62,520 nt of DNA from Nemertoderma westbladi. Taxonomy: Eukaryota > Xenacoelomorpha > Nemertodermatida > Nemertodermatidae. Both the position numbers and the translations under genes were made by a program. Positions 21,281 through 34,000 of the stretch are shown here, one piece after another. The stretch is taken from positions 1-62,520 of the forward strand of contig JAUCBJ010007889.1 in NCBI GenBank assembly GCA_032718475.1. The letters are read 5' to 3'. Below the pieces are notes generated by a model, which worked only from the letters and a program-made list of their open reading frames with translations, did not search any database and was not told where the DNA came from. Position 1 is the first letter of the stretch. Every line of letters starts with the position of its first letter.

Positions 21281-22766
21281 ATTATCCTCTGTAAAACCGT
21301 AGGCCCTATTATTCGAAGAGATCCAACGGTCTTTCCAAGCCGAGGAGATCCGGGTCCAACATGCTGTGAGACTTCAAGAGGCAACTGCTAATATGCCGAC
21401 TAAGGAGGAACTAGGATCTTTCTTCAGTTCAGCGATCGTGAGTGAAATTAAAAGCGCGATAAAACAACTTGACGATCCAAAGATCAATCCAACTGATGTG
21501 CCACTTTGGCAAATGCAAAGCCTGCTGTTATGTGAGCTAATTTTGAAACCATCGATTAGACCTGGAGGTGTATTGAATATGACACTAGATGATGTTACAA
21601 AGAGGTGCACTGAGGGAGAGTTTGTAATAATTACTGTACAGGACCACAAAACAAACGGTATTTACGGACCATTGAAAGTTGTCATGTCTGCAGAAGTGTA
21701 TGGACTTCTTAAGAGGTGGATATATTTCGGAAGAAGCCAATATGCTAAAGAAAACTTGTCTGTTCCAAATGTTTTTACAAACACTCAAGGCCATCAACTT
21801 GCAGTTGTGGCACCAAAGCTTCAAGCTCTCTGGTTGGCTGTACTTCCCGATTCGACAAGTACAATAACACCTACAGAAGTCCGGCATGTGGTTTCAACTC
21901 TCAACCAGCAGGAGACAACTACGTATTCTGATCAAAACCTTGTGTGCAGGTAAGAACAGTTCCTTGATTATTATAGTTAGTATTATTATACAGTACCGGC
22001 ATTCTCTTTTTTTTTTATATATATATATAAGGTTCTTTGATTTAGGGGATCAGTTGTTTTAAATTGATGCAATATCTATGCTAGATACCGGTATATAACA
22101 ATTCAATGTAACTTATTTCCAATATTAATTCTAAATAAAGTTCTAAAAGTTTATATTTAGGATCAAGCTTTCAGCCCTGAATAGGGGTATTCTTCAGTAA
22201 AGCGGGATTACAGCGCAACACACACGAAACTGGTGCTTAAATATCTCATAATTTGCGGGTTCTTGTCACATTTATTTTATTATTCATTCATATTTATTAT
22301 TATTATTAAAATGGTATTCTTTAATAATGACTTTATTAATATACTTCAATATTATTAAACAGGTTAGGTTAAGGAATAGGATGTCCTGTCCATGTCCAAA
22401 CCCTAGACTAAAAGTATCCTAAACCCAAACCTATAAAACGAGATATATCTGTTCTAAAACTTACCAGGTTCAGATTGACCTACATAACAAAACCTTTCAT
22501 GCGGTCTCCTTTACCAACAGCCGGTTGTTACAGGCTGTTTTAGATAGAATTTGATGGAATGTTTATTGCATGATAAGAATGAAATAGTGGAATAATAATA
22601 TTTACTCAAAATTTTTAATTTGACATCGTTGTTTTATAGGGCAATGGGGCATTCGATGACGACTCAACGATCTGCTTATGAAGCTTCGTTGTCCAACACT
22701 AGAGCTGCTGATGCGTACCGCATCATTGGAGGATTGATTAATCTACGGAATAAGAACACTGAATAG
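21281..22766 (+). CDS. Tyrosine-recombinase-like gene, copy 2, with 149-codon in-frame deletion
   Basis: This is the paralogue of 13110-15028, about 8.18 kb downstream in the same orientation. Exon 1 ends at 21949, the intron runs 21950-22639 with GT-AG ends, and exon 2 runs 22640-22766. Catalytic-type residues match copy 1 (RPGGVLNM, DHKT, EVRH, MGHS, AYEAS). Differences in exon 1 include Asn-to-Ser and Glu-to-Ala near residues 21-23 and Arg92 to Gln before DHKT. Near the 5' edge copy 2 reads QAEEIRVQH where copy 1 has a shifted, basic stretch, so copy 2 looks ancestral there. Exon 2 is 447 bases shorter: the Ser-rich linker and basic helical C-terminal domain are gone, while the frame and the final NKNTE are kept. 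It may be a core-only recombinase or a pseudogene. Confidence 0.65.
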
Positions 22767-23417
22767 CCTGAAGTTACCTCAGCTTGACTGATATATAATT
22801 AAAATATATTATATTTTAATTAAATATTTTAACTCAAATTATACCGTTACTTCGGTAACAACTCTAATTGTTACTAATGTTTCTATTGAAACTACTAATA
22901 ACTTTTATTAATTCCGTAAACTCCTTTTAGTAATCATTGTTATATTCATGGAATACCTATTAGTAACTTTGTACTTGTTTCACCAATTTTTAGTGGTGGT
23001 ATACTTTTATGTCCATTAAAAATCTATATTATACCGTTAAAACAATATACAGTAGGCTATACTTAAATGTAAATAAATTTTATGATTTTTCAATTCCTAA
23101 CTTCAAATTGTGCTAAATTCCATATATTTATTTAAAACATTACATTGTGCATCTAATATTCTGAATTGTTCTAAAATTCATATTTTTTATTTCGTTTCAT
23201 CTTTATAATTATTACCTTACCTATTATTGTGCTATATATATTCAGAATTGTGCTAAATTCCTTATTTATATTTGTCCGTATCTGTCTCTGATGTCCTACA
23301 ACACACACACACACAGTTTGTCGAGATGCAATAATAAGTAAATTACATTATTAACTACGGTATAATTAACATTTTTTATTTTTGGCTCCTAATAGTCGTA
23401 TTATGAATTTTAATACC
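22767..23417. other. AT-rich 3' flank of recombinase copy 2
   Basis: It is almost identical to 15029-15678, showing that the duplication extends well beyond the gene. No additional gene is seen. Confidence 0.7.
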
Positions 23418-25094
23418 TATAGTCAGTTGTTTTAGCTTTTAGATACTCAGTTAAATATAGTCAGTTGTTTTAGCTTTTAGATACTCAGTTAAATATAGTC
23501 AGTTGTTTTAGCTTTTAGATACTCAGTTGTTCAATATAGTCAGTTGTTTTAGCTTTTAGATACTCAGTTGTTCAATATAGTCAGTTGTTTTAGCTTTTAG
23601 ATACTCAGTTGTTCAATATAGTCAGTTGTTTTAGCTTTTAGATACTCAGTTAAATATAGTCAGTTGTTTTAGCTTTTAGATACTCAGTTAAATATAGTCA
23701 GTTGTTTTAGCTTTTAGATACTCAGTTGTTCAATATAGTCAGTTGTTTTAGCTTTTAGATACTCAGTTAAATATAGTCAGTTGTTTTAGCTTTTAGATAC
23801 TCAGTTAAATATAGTCAGTTGTTTTAGCTTTTAGATACTCAGTTGTTCAATATAGTCAGTTGTTTTAGCTTTTAGATACTCAGTTTAATATAGTCAGTTG
23901 TTTTAGCTTTTAGATACTCAGTTGTTCAATATAGTCAGTTGTTTTAGCTTTTAGATACTCAGTTAAATATAGTCAGTTGTTTTAGCTTTTAGATACTCAG
24001 TTAAATATAGTCAGTTGTTTTAGCTTTTAGATACTCAGTTGTTCAATATAGTCAGTTGTTTTAGCTTTTAGATACTCAGTTAAATATAGTCAGTTGTTTT
24101 AGCTTTTAGATACTCAGTTGTTCAATATAGTCAGTTGTTTTAGCTTTTAGATACTCAGTTAAATATAGTCAGTTGTTTTAGCTTTTAGATACTCAGTTTA
24201 ATATAGTCAGTTGTTTTAGCTTTTAGATACTCAGTTAAATATAGTCAGTTGTTTTAGCTTTTAGATACTCAGTTTAATATAGTCAGTTGTTTTAGCTTTT
24301 AGATACTCAGTTAAATATAGTCAGTTGTTTTAGCTTTTAGATACTCAGTTAAATATAGTCAGTTGTTTTAGCTTTTAGATACTCAGTTAAATATAGTCAG
24401 TTGTTTTAGCTTTTAGATACTCAGTTAAATATAGTCAGTTGTTTTAGCTTTTAGATACTCAGTTAAATATAGTCAGTTGTTTTAGCTTTTAGATACTCAG
24501 TTTAATATAGTCAGTTGTTTTAGCTTTTAGATACTCAGTTAAATATAGTCAGTTGTTTTAGCTTTTAGATACTCAGTTAAATATAGTCAGTTGTTTTAGC
24601 TTTTAGATACTCAGTTTAATATAGTCAGTTGTTTTAGCTTTTAGATACTCAGTTGTTCAATATAGTCAGTTGTTTTAGCTTTTAGATACTCAGTTAAATA
24701 TAGTCAGTTGTTTTAGCTTTTAGATACTCAGTTTAATATAGTCAGTTGTTTTAGCTTTTAGATACTCAGTTAAATATAGTCAGTTGTTTTAGCTTTTAGA
24801 TACTCAGTTAAATATAGTCAGTTGTTTTAGCTTTTAGATACTCAGTTGTTCAATATAGTCAGTTGTTTTAGCTTTTAGATACTCAGTTAAATATAGTCAG
24901 TTGTTTTAGCTTTTAGATACTCAGTTTAATATAGTCAGTTGTTTTAGCTTTTAGATACTCAGTTGTTCAATATAGTCAGTTGTTTTAGCTTTTAGATACT
25001 CAGTTAAATATAGTCAGTTGTTTTAGCTTTTAGATACTCAGTTGTTCAATATAGTCAGTTGTTTTAGCTTTTAGATACTCAGTTGTTCAATACT
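23418..25094. repeat. 38/41-bp minisatellite, about 42 copies
   Basis: This is the same unit as 15679-16214, but many copies carry a three-base-longer ending (AGTTGTTCAAT instead of AGTTAAAT), giving a 41-bp variant found only in this array. Long and short units are intermixed. The array ends in degenerate half-units (25094-25135). Confidence 0.93.
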
Positions 25095-25680
25095 CTGTTT
25101 AATATATACTCCGTTGTTCAATACTCCGTTTTATATGCGGGTCTCGGTCTACGGTTAAGCGGTTCGGTTGGTGAATGCTGGGTGAACCTAGCTTTTGTTA
25201 GCTTTGAATGCTAACAAGCTAACCTTTGTATCAATAAATTAAATAAATAACTAAATAGAAAATAATATTTACAATAAACAAGAAAGTTCTAAGATTTAGT
25301 TCTATAGAATTAACCACATGACACCCCCTCCCCCCCCCCCCCCCCCCCCCAAGTGCAAAAACAGCAGTTTTGTCACAAATTTATATCTAGACCCTCTTCC
25401 TCATTAATCGTGATGACATTTATAAATCTATAAATATTTATAAAAATATCTTGCCATCGTAAATTGGTGGCCTATTTAGTTCTCTAGCATTGTCCACATG
25501 ACACCACCACCACCACCCCAGTAATAATTAGAACCAGTCATTCGATTCATCTGATATTTGGTAGGAGTGGTAAGTCTCGTGCTGCGCGAATACTCCAGCC
25601 CGTATGTGCAAGATAAGGTTGATATCGACTTCGACTAATACCGCTAATTAATATTTTTTTCAGTTAATTTGATTAGGTAC
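25095..25680. other. Intergenic with long C-run and satellite relic
   Basis: A poly-C run lies near 25329-25350. CATCTGATATTTGGTAGGAG near 25547 matches part of the 668-bp satellite, so a decayed fragment of that family is present. The ATAGAATTAACCACA-like context around the C-run also occurs beside the C-run near 18400. No gene seen. Confidence 0.5.
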
Positions 25681-26340
25681 TAATCAATTTGGATTGAAAT
25701 CGGGCCATTTTAATCAATGTATATTTATGGCCCTAATGTTGTTAATCTCATTCTTTATGATAGTAAAAATGGCCCCTTCTTCGGGTCATTTTATTTAATA
25801 AATCAATTTTGAAACAAGTGGGCCACTCAAATTCTCAGCTCAGTTTATTTGTAGGATCAAATTGGATTCAAAAGGGCCACTGTATAATGGCCCTAATGTT
25901 ATTTATCTCATTTTCAGTTCGGCCCGTTTCCTTCTCAACTAATTTGATAAATTTCATATGAAGTCACATCAAATAGGGCCTGTTATGGCCCTTTCTTTCT
26001 TCACTATATAGTAAGCTCAGTTCGGGCCAATGATATATTATTCCAGACAGTAAGAGGGCCAATTTTGGCAAATTTTGGCCCTTTTGACTTTTTTGGCCCT
26101 AATTCCATTTTATACATTTTGGTAAGTGGCCCGAAAATTGTGTTTTCATTTAGTAATAAAATGAAGGTGCATAACTTTTTAGAGGAAGGATATACACAAA
26201 GGGCCATCCAAGCCCGTTTGCGGTTTCGGGCTAAAGGGCCAAAAAGGGGCTAAAGGGCCACTTTTTAATACCCCCCAAGTCGCAATAGGGCCACTTTTGA
26301 TATACAAAAGTGGCCCTTCAGCCCGAACGTATATCTATAT
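25680..26340. repeat. Diverged relative of the 668-bp satellite, GGGCC-rich
   Basis: Phrases shared with the 8-13-kb satellite include TTCTTTATGATAGTAAA, TTTAATAAATCAATTTTGAA and GGCCCTAATG. GGGCC or GGCCC occurs about twenty times in 650 bases. Minus- and plus-strand frames of about 60 codons here are by-products. This looks like an older satellite fragment. Confidence 0.7.
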
Positions 26341-26557
26341 ATATATATAATATAATATATAATATATAATGTAATTATACAAGTTATATTGAATGCAGCC
26401 TACGCGCAGCACGTCAGTGTCTAAATACACATTGCAAAGCAACATGGTTCCATTGATTACATGTTTCACCACCTCTAATAGTAAATTTGACTACTCAACT
26501 TTCTACAAAGTAATCACTTTAGTAGTAGTGGAAGTAAAAGTGCATCAGAGCCGCATG
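26341..26557. other. TA-rich microsatellite and spacer
   Basis: An AT/TATAA-rich run (26335-26375) is followed by unremarkable sequence. No gene seen. Confidence 0.4.
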
Positions 26558-27110
26558 CAGTTCTATAGTCTACCACTAGAGGGTCTATTATCAGAAAATT
26601 AACATCTTCTCTAAATTTGTTATTTACAATCCACTTAGGTTTAAACTCTGTAGGCATCTACTATATCATAGGCTATATCATTTATAGAGTCGCAGAGTAG
26701 TCGGCAGTTCTACCGCTGGAGGTCGTATTATTTCAAAATTAACATCTTCTCTAACTTTGTTATTTTCATTCGAATTTGGTTTAATCTCGGTAGGCATCTA
26801 CTATATCATAGGCTATATCTTTTACGGAGTCACAGCGTAGTCGGCAGTTCTACCGCTGGAGGGCGTATTATTTCAAAATTAACATCTTCTCTAACTTTGT
26901 TATTTACAATCCGCAAAACTATGAAGCTATATTGCTTAAGAGTTCTGAGGGGCGAGCCTTGAAGCAAGATGTTTGAGACTTATTTAGATATATTGTTACT
27001 TAATTTTGACCTCCAGTCGGTATCTATTACAATATGGGCTATATCTTTTATGGAGTCATAGAGTAGTCTGAAGTTCCCCAGTCTGCCGCTAGAGGGCGAA
27101 ATGTCTCAAG
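26558..27110. repeat. 140-147-bp tandem repeat, three copies plus a diverged fourth
   Basis: CAGTTCTA introduces units at about 26558, 26705 and 26845. Each holds AAAATTAACATCTTCTCTAA and the phrase CATAGGCTATATC. A fourth, diverged piece near 27070 reads CCAGTCTGCCGCTAGAGGGCG, which resembles the CTGTCTGCCGCTAGGG box of the 668-bp satellite and suggests common ancestry. Confidence 0.75.
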
Positions 27111-27197
27111 TGAAAACCGTTCAGTAGCTATGAATTGGTTACTAGGCAATAATTCTGCATTTTGTATAGTTAGGCCTATTGCTGACCGAACGAAATC

Positions 27198-27278
27198 TGC
27201 CCCGATCCATGCGGGGATCGAACCCATGACCTATGGGAGATGTGAATTCAACGCAACCACTACACCAAGGTGGTAACG
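27198..27278 (-). pseudogene. tRNA-derived sequence (A and B boxes), probably a SINE head or tRNA pseudogene
   Basis: On the minus strand TGGTGTAGTGG matches the internal A box and, about 40 bases further, GGTTCGATCCC matches the B box exactly. The T stem and loop are near-canonical, but the acceptor arms do not pair, so this is not a convincing functional tRNA. A polymerase III-derived SINE head is the likeliest reading. Confidence 0.6.
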
Positions 27279-27344
27279 TTCGAATTTGTTCGTTAACGTT
27301 CGAATTTGTAAGACTCTGATTTAAGACCTGAGGCAGTCCTAAAG

Positions 27345-27420
27345 TCTCGAGTTTTAGGTCTGAGGCATAGACTATGCCTCACTGAGGCACAGACTATGCC
27401 TCACTGAGGCACAGACTATT
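27345..27420. repeat. Short palindromic tandem (GAGGCATAGACTATGCCTC)
   Basis: TGAGGCATAGACTATGCCTCA is a near-perfect palindrome, and the half-unit ACTGAGGCACAGACTATGCC is repeated directly after it. The block could extrude as a cruciform. Confidence 0.75.
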
Positions 27421-28029
27421 GAAAAATTGAACAGAACAAACGTTGAAAAATTCATGAAACTGTTATTATTGACCTGAATTTTTGTAGGAGTTTTGATTTG
27501 CATGAACGATGTTCTATTTGAATTCATGTTGGATTTTGTGCTCATAAACAGTGTATGTTGCATAAACAATCAGGGGATGATCAAGTGATACAGGAAATTA
27601 GGAAACAACATTAGGCCTACGCTGTTCCCATAAAATCTGACTTCCGTCCCTCGTTTTAATTTAAAACTTACTCGCTTTGCTCGACCATTAAAATAATAAC
27701 ACTCCGGATCGGCGTCAGTATAAGTCATGCATACATGTACGCAATATAATAAATTAGTTAGTATAATGTGCTTAAACCTACGTTTAATATAAAATGCTAA
27801 CAATGGGAAAGTTAGGACCATTGAATCTGTGCACTTTTTTCAAAAGTTGCCGAATTGGCGAAATTGCGATCATACCTTTTTGACCCTAAAAATATATAAA
27901 TTTGACATTAAGGATACATTTTCTGAGTGGTGTTCGCACTTTGAGTTAGCACTATTTTAGTGTTAGCACTTTATATAGAAACTTCTCACTTAAAGTTAGC
28001 GCGCTGGGTAATTCGTAAACACCCGCGAC
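27421..28029. other. Intergenic before the giant minisatellite
   Basis: No gene seen. The frames here are short and have no recognisable motif. Confidence 0.4.
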
Positions 28030-31000
28030 TAGATTCTGTGTGCGAGGAGTCCAGCAACATGTTGCAGCAACAAGTTACTAGCATGAGAGGAGTCCAGCAA
28101 CAAGTTTCTGTGTGTGAGGAGTCCAGCAAACAAGTCTCTGTGTGTGAGGAGTCCAGCAACAAGTTTCTGTGTGTGAGGAGTCCAGCAAGAAGTTTCTCAC
28201 GTGTGAGGAGTCCATCAACAAGTTACTAGCATGTGAGGAGTCCAGCAACAAGTTACTAGCATGTGAGAAGTCCAGCAACAAGTTTCCCACGTGTGAGGGG
28301 TCTAGCAACATGTTTCTGTCTGCGAGGAGTCCAGCAAAAAGTTTCTGTGTGCGAGGAGTCCAGCAATATGCTGCAGCAACAAGTCACTAGCATGTGAGGA
28401 GTTCAGCAACAAGTTTCTGTGTGTGAGGAGTCCAGCAAACAAGTCTCTGTGTGTGAGGGGTCCATCAACAAGTTACTAGCATGTGAGGAGTCCAGCAACA
28501 AGTTACTAGCATGTGAGAAGTCCAGCAACAAGTTTCCCACGTGTGAGAAGTCCAGCAACAAGTTTCTGTGTGTGAGGAGTCCAGCAACAAGTTTCCCACA
28601 TGTGAGGGGTCTAGCAACAAGTTTCTGTGTGCGAAGAGTCCAGCAACAAGTTTCTGTGTGTGAGGAGTCCAGCAACAAGTTTCCCACGTGTGAGGAGTCC
28701 AGCAACAAGTTTCCCACGTGTGAGGAGTCCAGCAACAAGTTTCTGTGTGTGAGGAGTCCAGCAACAAGTTTCTGTGTGTGAGGAGTCCAGCAACCAGTTT
28801 CTGTGTGTGAGGAGTCCAGCAACAAGTTTCTGTGTGTGAGGAGTCCAGCAACAAGTTTCTGTGTGTGAGGAGTCCAGCAACCAGTTTCTGTGTGTGAGGG
28901 GTCTAGCAACATGTTTCTGTGTGCGAGGAGTCCAGCAACATGTTGCAGCAACAAGTTACTAGCATGCGAGGAGTCCAGCAACAAATTTCTGTGTGTGAGG
29001 AGTCCAGCAAACAAGTTTCTGTGTGCGAGGAGTCCAGCAAACAAGTTTCTGTGTGCGAGGAGTCCAGCAAACAAGTTTCTGTGTGCGAGGAGTACAGCAA
29101 CATGTTGCAGCAACAAGTTACTAGCATGCGAGGAGTCCAGCAACAAATTTCTGTGTGTGAGGAGTCCAGCAAACAAGTTTCTGTGTGCGAGGAGTCCAGC
29201 AAACAAGTTTCTGTGTGCGAGGAGTCCAGCAACATGTTGCAGCAACAAGTTACTAGCATGTGAGGAGTCCAGCAACAAATTTCTGTGTGTGAGGAGTCCA
29301 GCAACAAGTTTATGTGTGTGATGAGTCCAGCATCAAGTTTCCCACGTGTGAGGGGTCTAGCAACATGTTTCTGTGTGCGAGGAGTCCAGCAAAAAGTTTC
29401 TGTGTGCGAGGAGTCCAGCAAACAAGTTTCTGTGTGCGAGGAGTCCAGCAACATGTTGCAGCAACAAGTTACTAGCATGCGAGGAGTCCAGCAACAAATT
29501 TCTGTGTGTGAGGAGTCCAGCAAACAAGTTTCTGTGTGCGAGGAGTCCAGCAAACAAGTTTCTGTGTGCGAGGAGTCCAGCAACATGTTGCAGCAACAAG
29601 TTACTAGCATGCGAGGAGTCCAGCAACAAATTTCTGTGTGTGAGGAGTCCAGCAAACAAGTTTCTGTGTGTGAGGAGTCCAGCAACAAGTTTATGTGTGT
29701 GAGGAGTCCAGCAACATGTTGCAGCAACAAGTTACTAGCATGCGAGGAGTCCAGCAACAAATTTCTGTGTGTGAGGAGTCCAGCAAACAAGTTTCTGTGT
29801 GTGAGGAGTCCAGCAACAAGTTTATGTGTGTGAGGAGTCCAGCAACATGTTGCAGCAACAAGTTACTAGCATGTGAGAAGTCCAGCAACAAGTTTCTGTG
29901 TGTGAGGAGTCCAGCAACAAGTTTATGTGTGTGAGGAGTCCAGCAACATGTTGCAGCAACAAGTTACTAGCATGTGAGGAGTCCTGCAACAAGTTTCTGT
30001 GTGCGAGGAGTCCAGCAACATGTTGCAGCAACAAGTTACTAGCATGCGAGGAGTCCAGCAACAAATTTCTGTGTGTGAGGAGTCCAGCAAACAAGTTTCT
30101 GTGTGCGAGGAGTCCAGCAAACAAGTTTCTGTGTGCGAGGAGTCCAGCAACATGTTGCAGCAACAAGTTACTAGCATGCGAGGAGTCCAGCAACAAATTT
30201 CTGTGTGTGAGGAGTCCAGCAAACAAGTTTCTGTGTGCGAGGAGTCCAGCAAACAAGTTTCTGTGTGCGAGGAGTCCAGCAACATGTTGCAGCAACAAGT
30301 TACTAGCATGCGAGGAGTCCAGCAACAAATTTCTGTGTGTGAGGAGTCCAGCAAACAAGTTTCTGTGTGTGAGGAGTCCAGCAACAAGTTTATGTGTGTG
30401 AGGAGTCCAGCAACATGTTGCAGCAACAAGTTACTAGCATGCGAGGAGTCCAGCAACAAATTTCTGTGTGTGAGGAGTCCAGCAAACAAGTTTCTGTGTG
30501 TGAGGAGTCCAGCAACAAGTTTATGTGTGTGAGGAGTCCAGCAACATGTTGCAGCAACAAGTTACTAGCATGTGAGGAGTCCTGCAACAAGTTTCTGTGT
30601 GCGAGGAGTCCAGCAACATGTTGCAGCAACAAGTTACTAGCATGCGAGGAGTCCAGCAACAAATTTCTGTGTGTGAGGAGTCCAGCAAACAAGTTTCTGT
30701 GTGCGAGGAGTCCAGCAAACAAGTTTCTGTGTGCGAGGAGTCCAGCAACATGTTGCAGCAACAAGTTACTAGCATGCGAGGAGTCCAGCAACAAATTTCT
30801 GTGTGTGAGGAGTCCAGCAAACAAGTTTCTGTGTGCGAGGAGTCCAGCAAACAAGTTTCTGTGTGCGAGGAGTCCAGCAACATGTTGCAGCAACAAGTTA
30901 CTAGCATGCGAGGAGTCCAGCAACAAATTTCTGTGTGTGAGGAGTCCAGCAAACAAGTTTCTGTGTGTGAGGAGTCCAGCAACAAGTTTATGTGTGTGAG

Positions 31001-34000
31001 GAGTCCAGCAACATGTTGCAGCAACAAGTTACTAGCATGCGAGGAGTCCAGCAACAAATTTCTGTGTGTGAGGAGTCCAGCAAACAAGTTTCTGTGTGTG
31101 AGGAGTCCAGCAACAAGTTTATGTGTGTGAGGAGTCCAGCAACATGTTGCAGCAACAAGTTACTAGCATGTGAGGAGTCCTGCAACAAGTTTCTGTGTGC
31201 GAGGAGTCCAGCAACAAGTTTCTGTGTGTGAGGGGGTCCAGCAACAAGTTTATGTGTGTGAGGAGTCCAGCAAACAAGTTTCTGTGTGCGAGGAGTCCAG
31301 CAAACAAGTTTCTGTGTGCGAGGAGTCCAGCAACATGTTGCAGCAACAAGTTACTAGCATGCGAGGAGTCCAGCAACAAATTTCTGTGTGTGAGGAGTCC
31401 AGCAAACAAGTTTCTGTGTGCGAGGAGTCCAGCAAACAAGTTTCTGTGTGCGAGGAGTCCAGCAACATGTTGCAGCAACAAGTTACTAGCATGCGAGGAG
31501 TCCAGCAACAAATTTCTGTGTGCGAGGAGTCCAGCAAACAAGTTTCTGTGTGCGAGGAGTCCAGCAACATGTTGCAGCAACAAGTTACTAGCATGCGAGG
31601 AGTCCAGCAACAAATTTCTGTGTGTGAGGAGTCCAGCAAACAAGTCTCTGTGTGCGAGGAGTCCAGCAAACAAGTTTCTGTGTGCGAGGAGTCCAGCAAC
31701 ATGTTGCAGCAACAAGTTACTAGCATGTGAGGAGTCCAGCAACAAGTTACTAGCATGTGAGAAGTCCAGCAACAAGTTTATGTGTGTGAGGAGTCCAGCA
31801 ACAAGTTTCTGTGTGTGAGGAGTCCAGCAACATGTTGCAGCAACAAGTTACTAGCATGTGAGGAGTCCAGCAACAAGTTACTAGCATGTGAGAAGTCCAG
31901 CAACAAGTTTATGTGTGTGATGAGTCCAGCAACAAGTTTCCCACGTGTGAGGAGTCCAGCAACATGTTGCAGCAACAAGTTACTAGCATGCGAGGAGTCC
32001 AGCAACAAGTTACTAGCATGTGAGAAGTCCAGCAACAAGTTTCCCACGTGTGAGGAGTCCAGCAACATGATGCAGCAACAAGTTACTAGCATGCGAGGAG
32101 TCCAGCAACAAGTTACTAGCATCTGAGAAGTCCAGCAACAAGTTACTAGCATGTGAGAAGTCCAGCAACAAGTTACTAGCATGCGAGGAGTCCAGCAACA
32201 AGTTACTAGTATGTGAGAAGTCCAGCAACAAGTTTATGTGTGTGATGAGTCCAGCAACAAGTTTCCCACGTGTGAGGAGTCCAGCAACATGTTGCAGCAA
32301 CAAGTTACTAGCATGCGAGGAGTCCAGCAACAAGTTACTAGCATGTGAGAAGTCCAGCAAAATGTTGCAGCAACAAGTTACTAGCATGTGAGGAGTCCAG
32401 CAACAAGTTTATGTGTGTGAGGAGTCCAGCAACAAGTTTCTGTGTGTGAGGAGTCCAGCAACAAGTTGGAGCAACAAGTTACTAGCATGTGAGAAGTCCA
32501 GCAACAAGTTTCTGTGTGTGAGGAGTCCAGCAACAAGTTTCTGTGTGTGAGGAGTCCAGCAATAAGTTTCCCACATGTGAGGGGTCTAGCAACATGTTTC
32601 TGTGTGCGAGGAGTCCAGCAACAAGTTTCTGTGTGTGAGGAGTCCAGCAATAAGTTTCCCACATGTGAGGAGTCCAGCAACAAGTTTCTGTGTGTGAGGA
32701 GTCCAGCAACAAGTTTCTCACGTGTGAGGAGTCCAGCAACAAGTTGGAGCAACAAGTTACTAGCATGTGAGAAGTCCAGCAACAAGTTTCTGTGTGTGAG
32801 GAGTCCAGCAACAAGTTTCCCACATGTGAGGGGTCTAGCAACATGTTTCTGTGTGCGAGGAGTCCAGCAACAAGTTTCTGTGTGTGAGGAGTCCAGCAAC
32901 AAGTTTCTGTGTGCGAGGAGTCCAGCAAAAAGTTTCTGTGTGCGAGGAGTCCAGCAAACAAGTTTCTGTGTGCGAGGAGTCCAGCAACAAGTTCCCCGTG
33001 TGTGAGGAGTCCAGCAACAAGTTTCTGTGTGTGAGGAGTCCAGCAACAAGTTTCCCACGTGTGAGGAGTCCAGCAACAAGTTACTAGCATGCGAGGAGTC
33101 CAGCAACAAGTTTCTGTGTGCGAGGAGTCCAGCAACAAGTTTATGTGTGTGAGGAGTCCAGCAACAAGTTTATGTGTGTGAGGAGTCCAGCAACAAGTTT
33201 CTGTGTGTGAGGAGTCCAGCAATAAGTTTCCCACATGTGAGGAGTCCAGCAACAAGTTTCTGTGTGTGAGGAGTCCAGCAACAAGTTTATGTGTGTGAGG
33301 AGTCCAGCAACAAGTTTCTGTGTGTGAGGAGTCCAGCAATAAGTTTCCCACATGTGAGGAGTCCAGCAACAAGTTTCTGTGTGTGAGGAGTCCAGCAATA
33401 AGTTTCCCACATGTGAGGGGTCTAGCAACATGTTTCTGTGTGCGAGGAGTCCAGCAATAAGTTTCCCACATGTGAGGAGTCCAGCAACAAGTTTCTGTGT
33501 GTGAGGAGTCCAGCAACAAGTTTCTGTGTGTGAGGAGTCCAGCAATAAGTTTCCCACATGTGAGGAGTCCAGCAACAAGTTTCTGTGTGTGAGGAGTCCA
33601 GCAATAAGTTTCCCACATGTGAGGGGTCTAGCAACATGTTTCTGTGTGCGAGGAGTCCAGCAACAAGTTTCTGTGTGTGAGGAGTCCAGCAATAAGTTTC
33701 CCACATGTGAGGAGTCCAGCAACAAGTTTCTGTGTGTGAGGAGTCCAGCAATAAGTTTCCCACATGTGAGGGGTCTAGCAACATGTTTCTGTGTGCGAGG
33801 AGTCCAGCAACAAGTTTCTGTGTGTGAGGAGTCCAGCAATAAGTTTCCCACATGTGAGGAGTCCAGCAACAAGTTTCTGTGTGTGAGGAGTCCAGCAATA
33901 AGTTTCCCACATGTGAGGGGTCTAGCAACAAGTTTCTGTGTGCGAGGAGTCCAGCAACAAGTTTCTGTGTGTGAGGAGTCCAGCAACATGTTTCTCACGT

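Noticed and set aside
27198-27278. Functional tRNA gene
   Set aside because: A and B boxes are good, but the acceptor ends do not pair and no convincing anticodon arm could be drawn.
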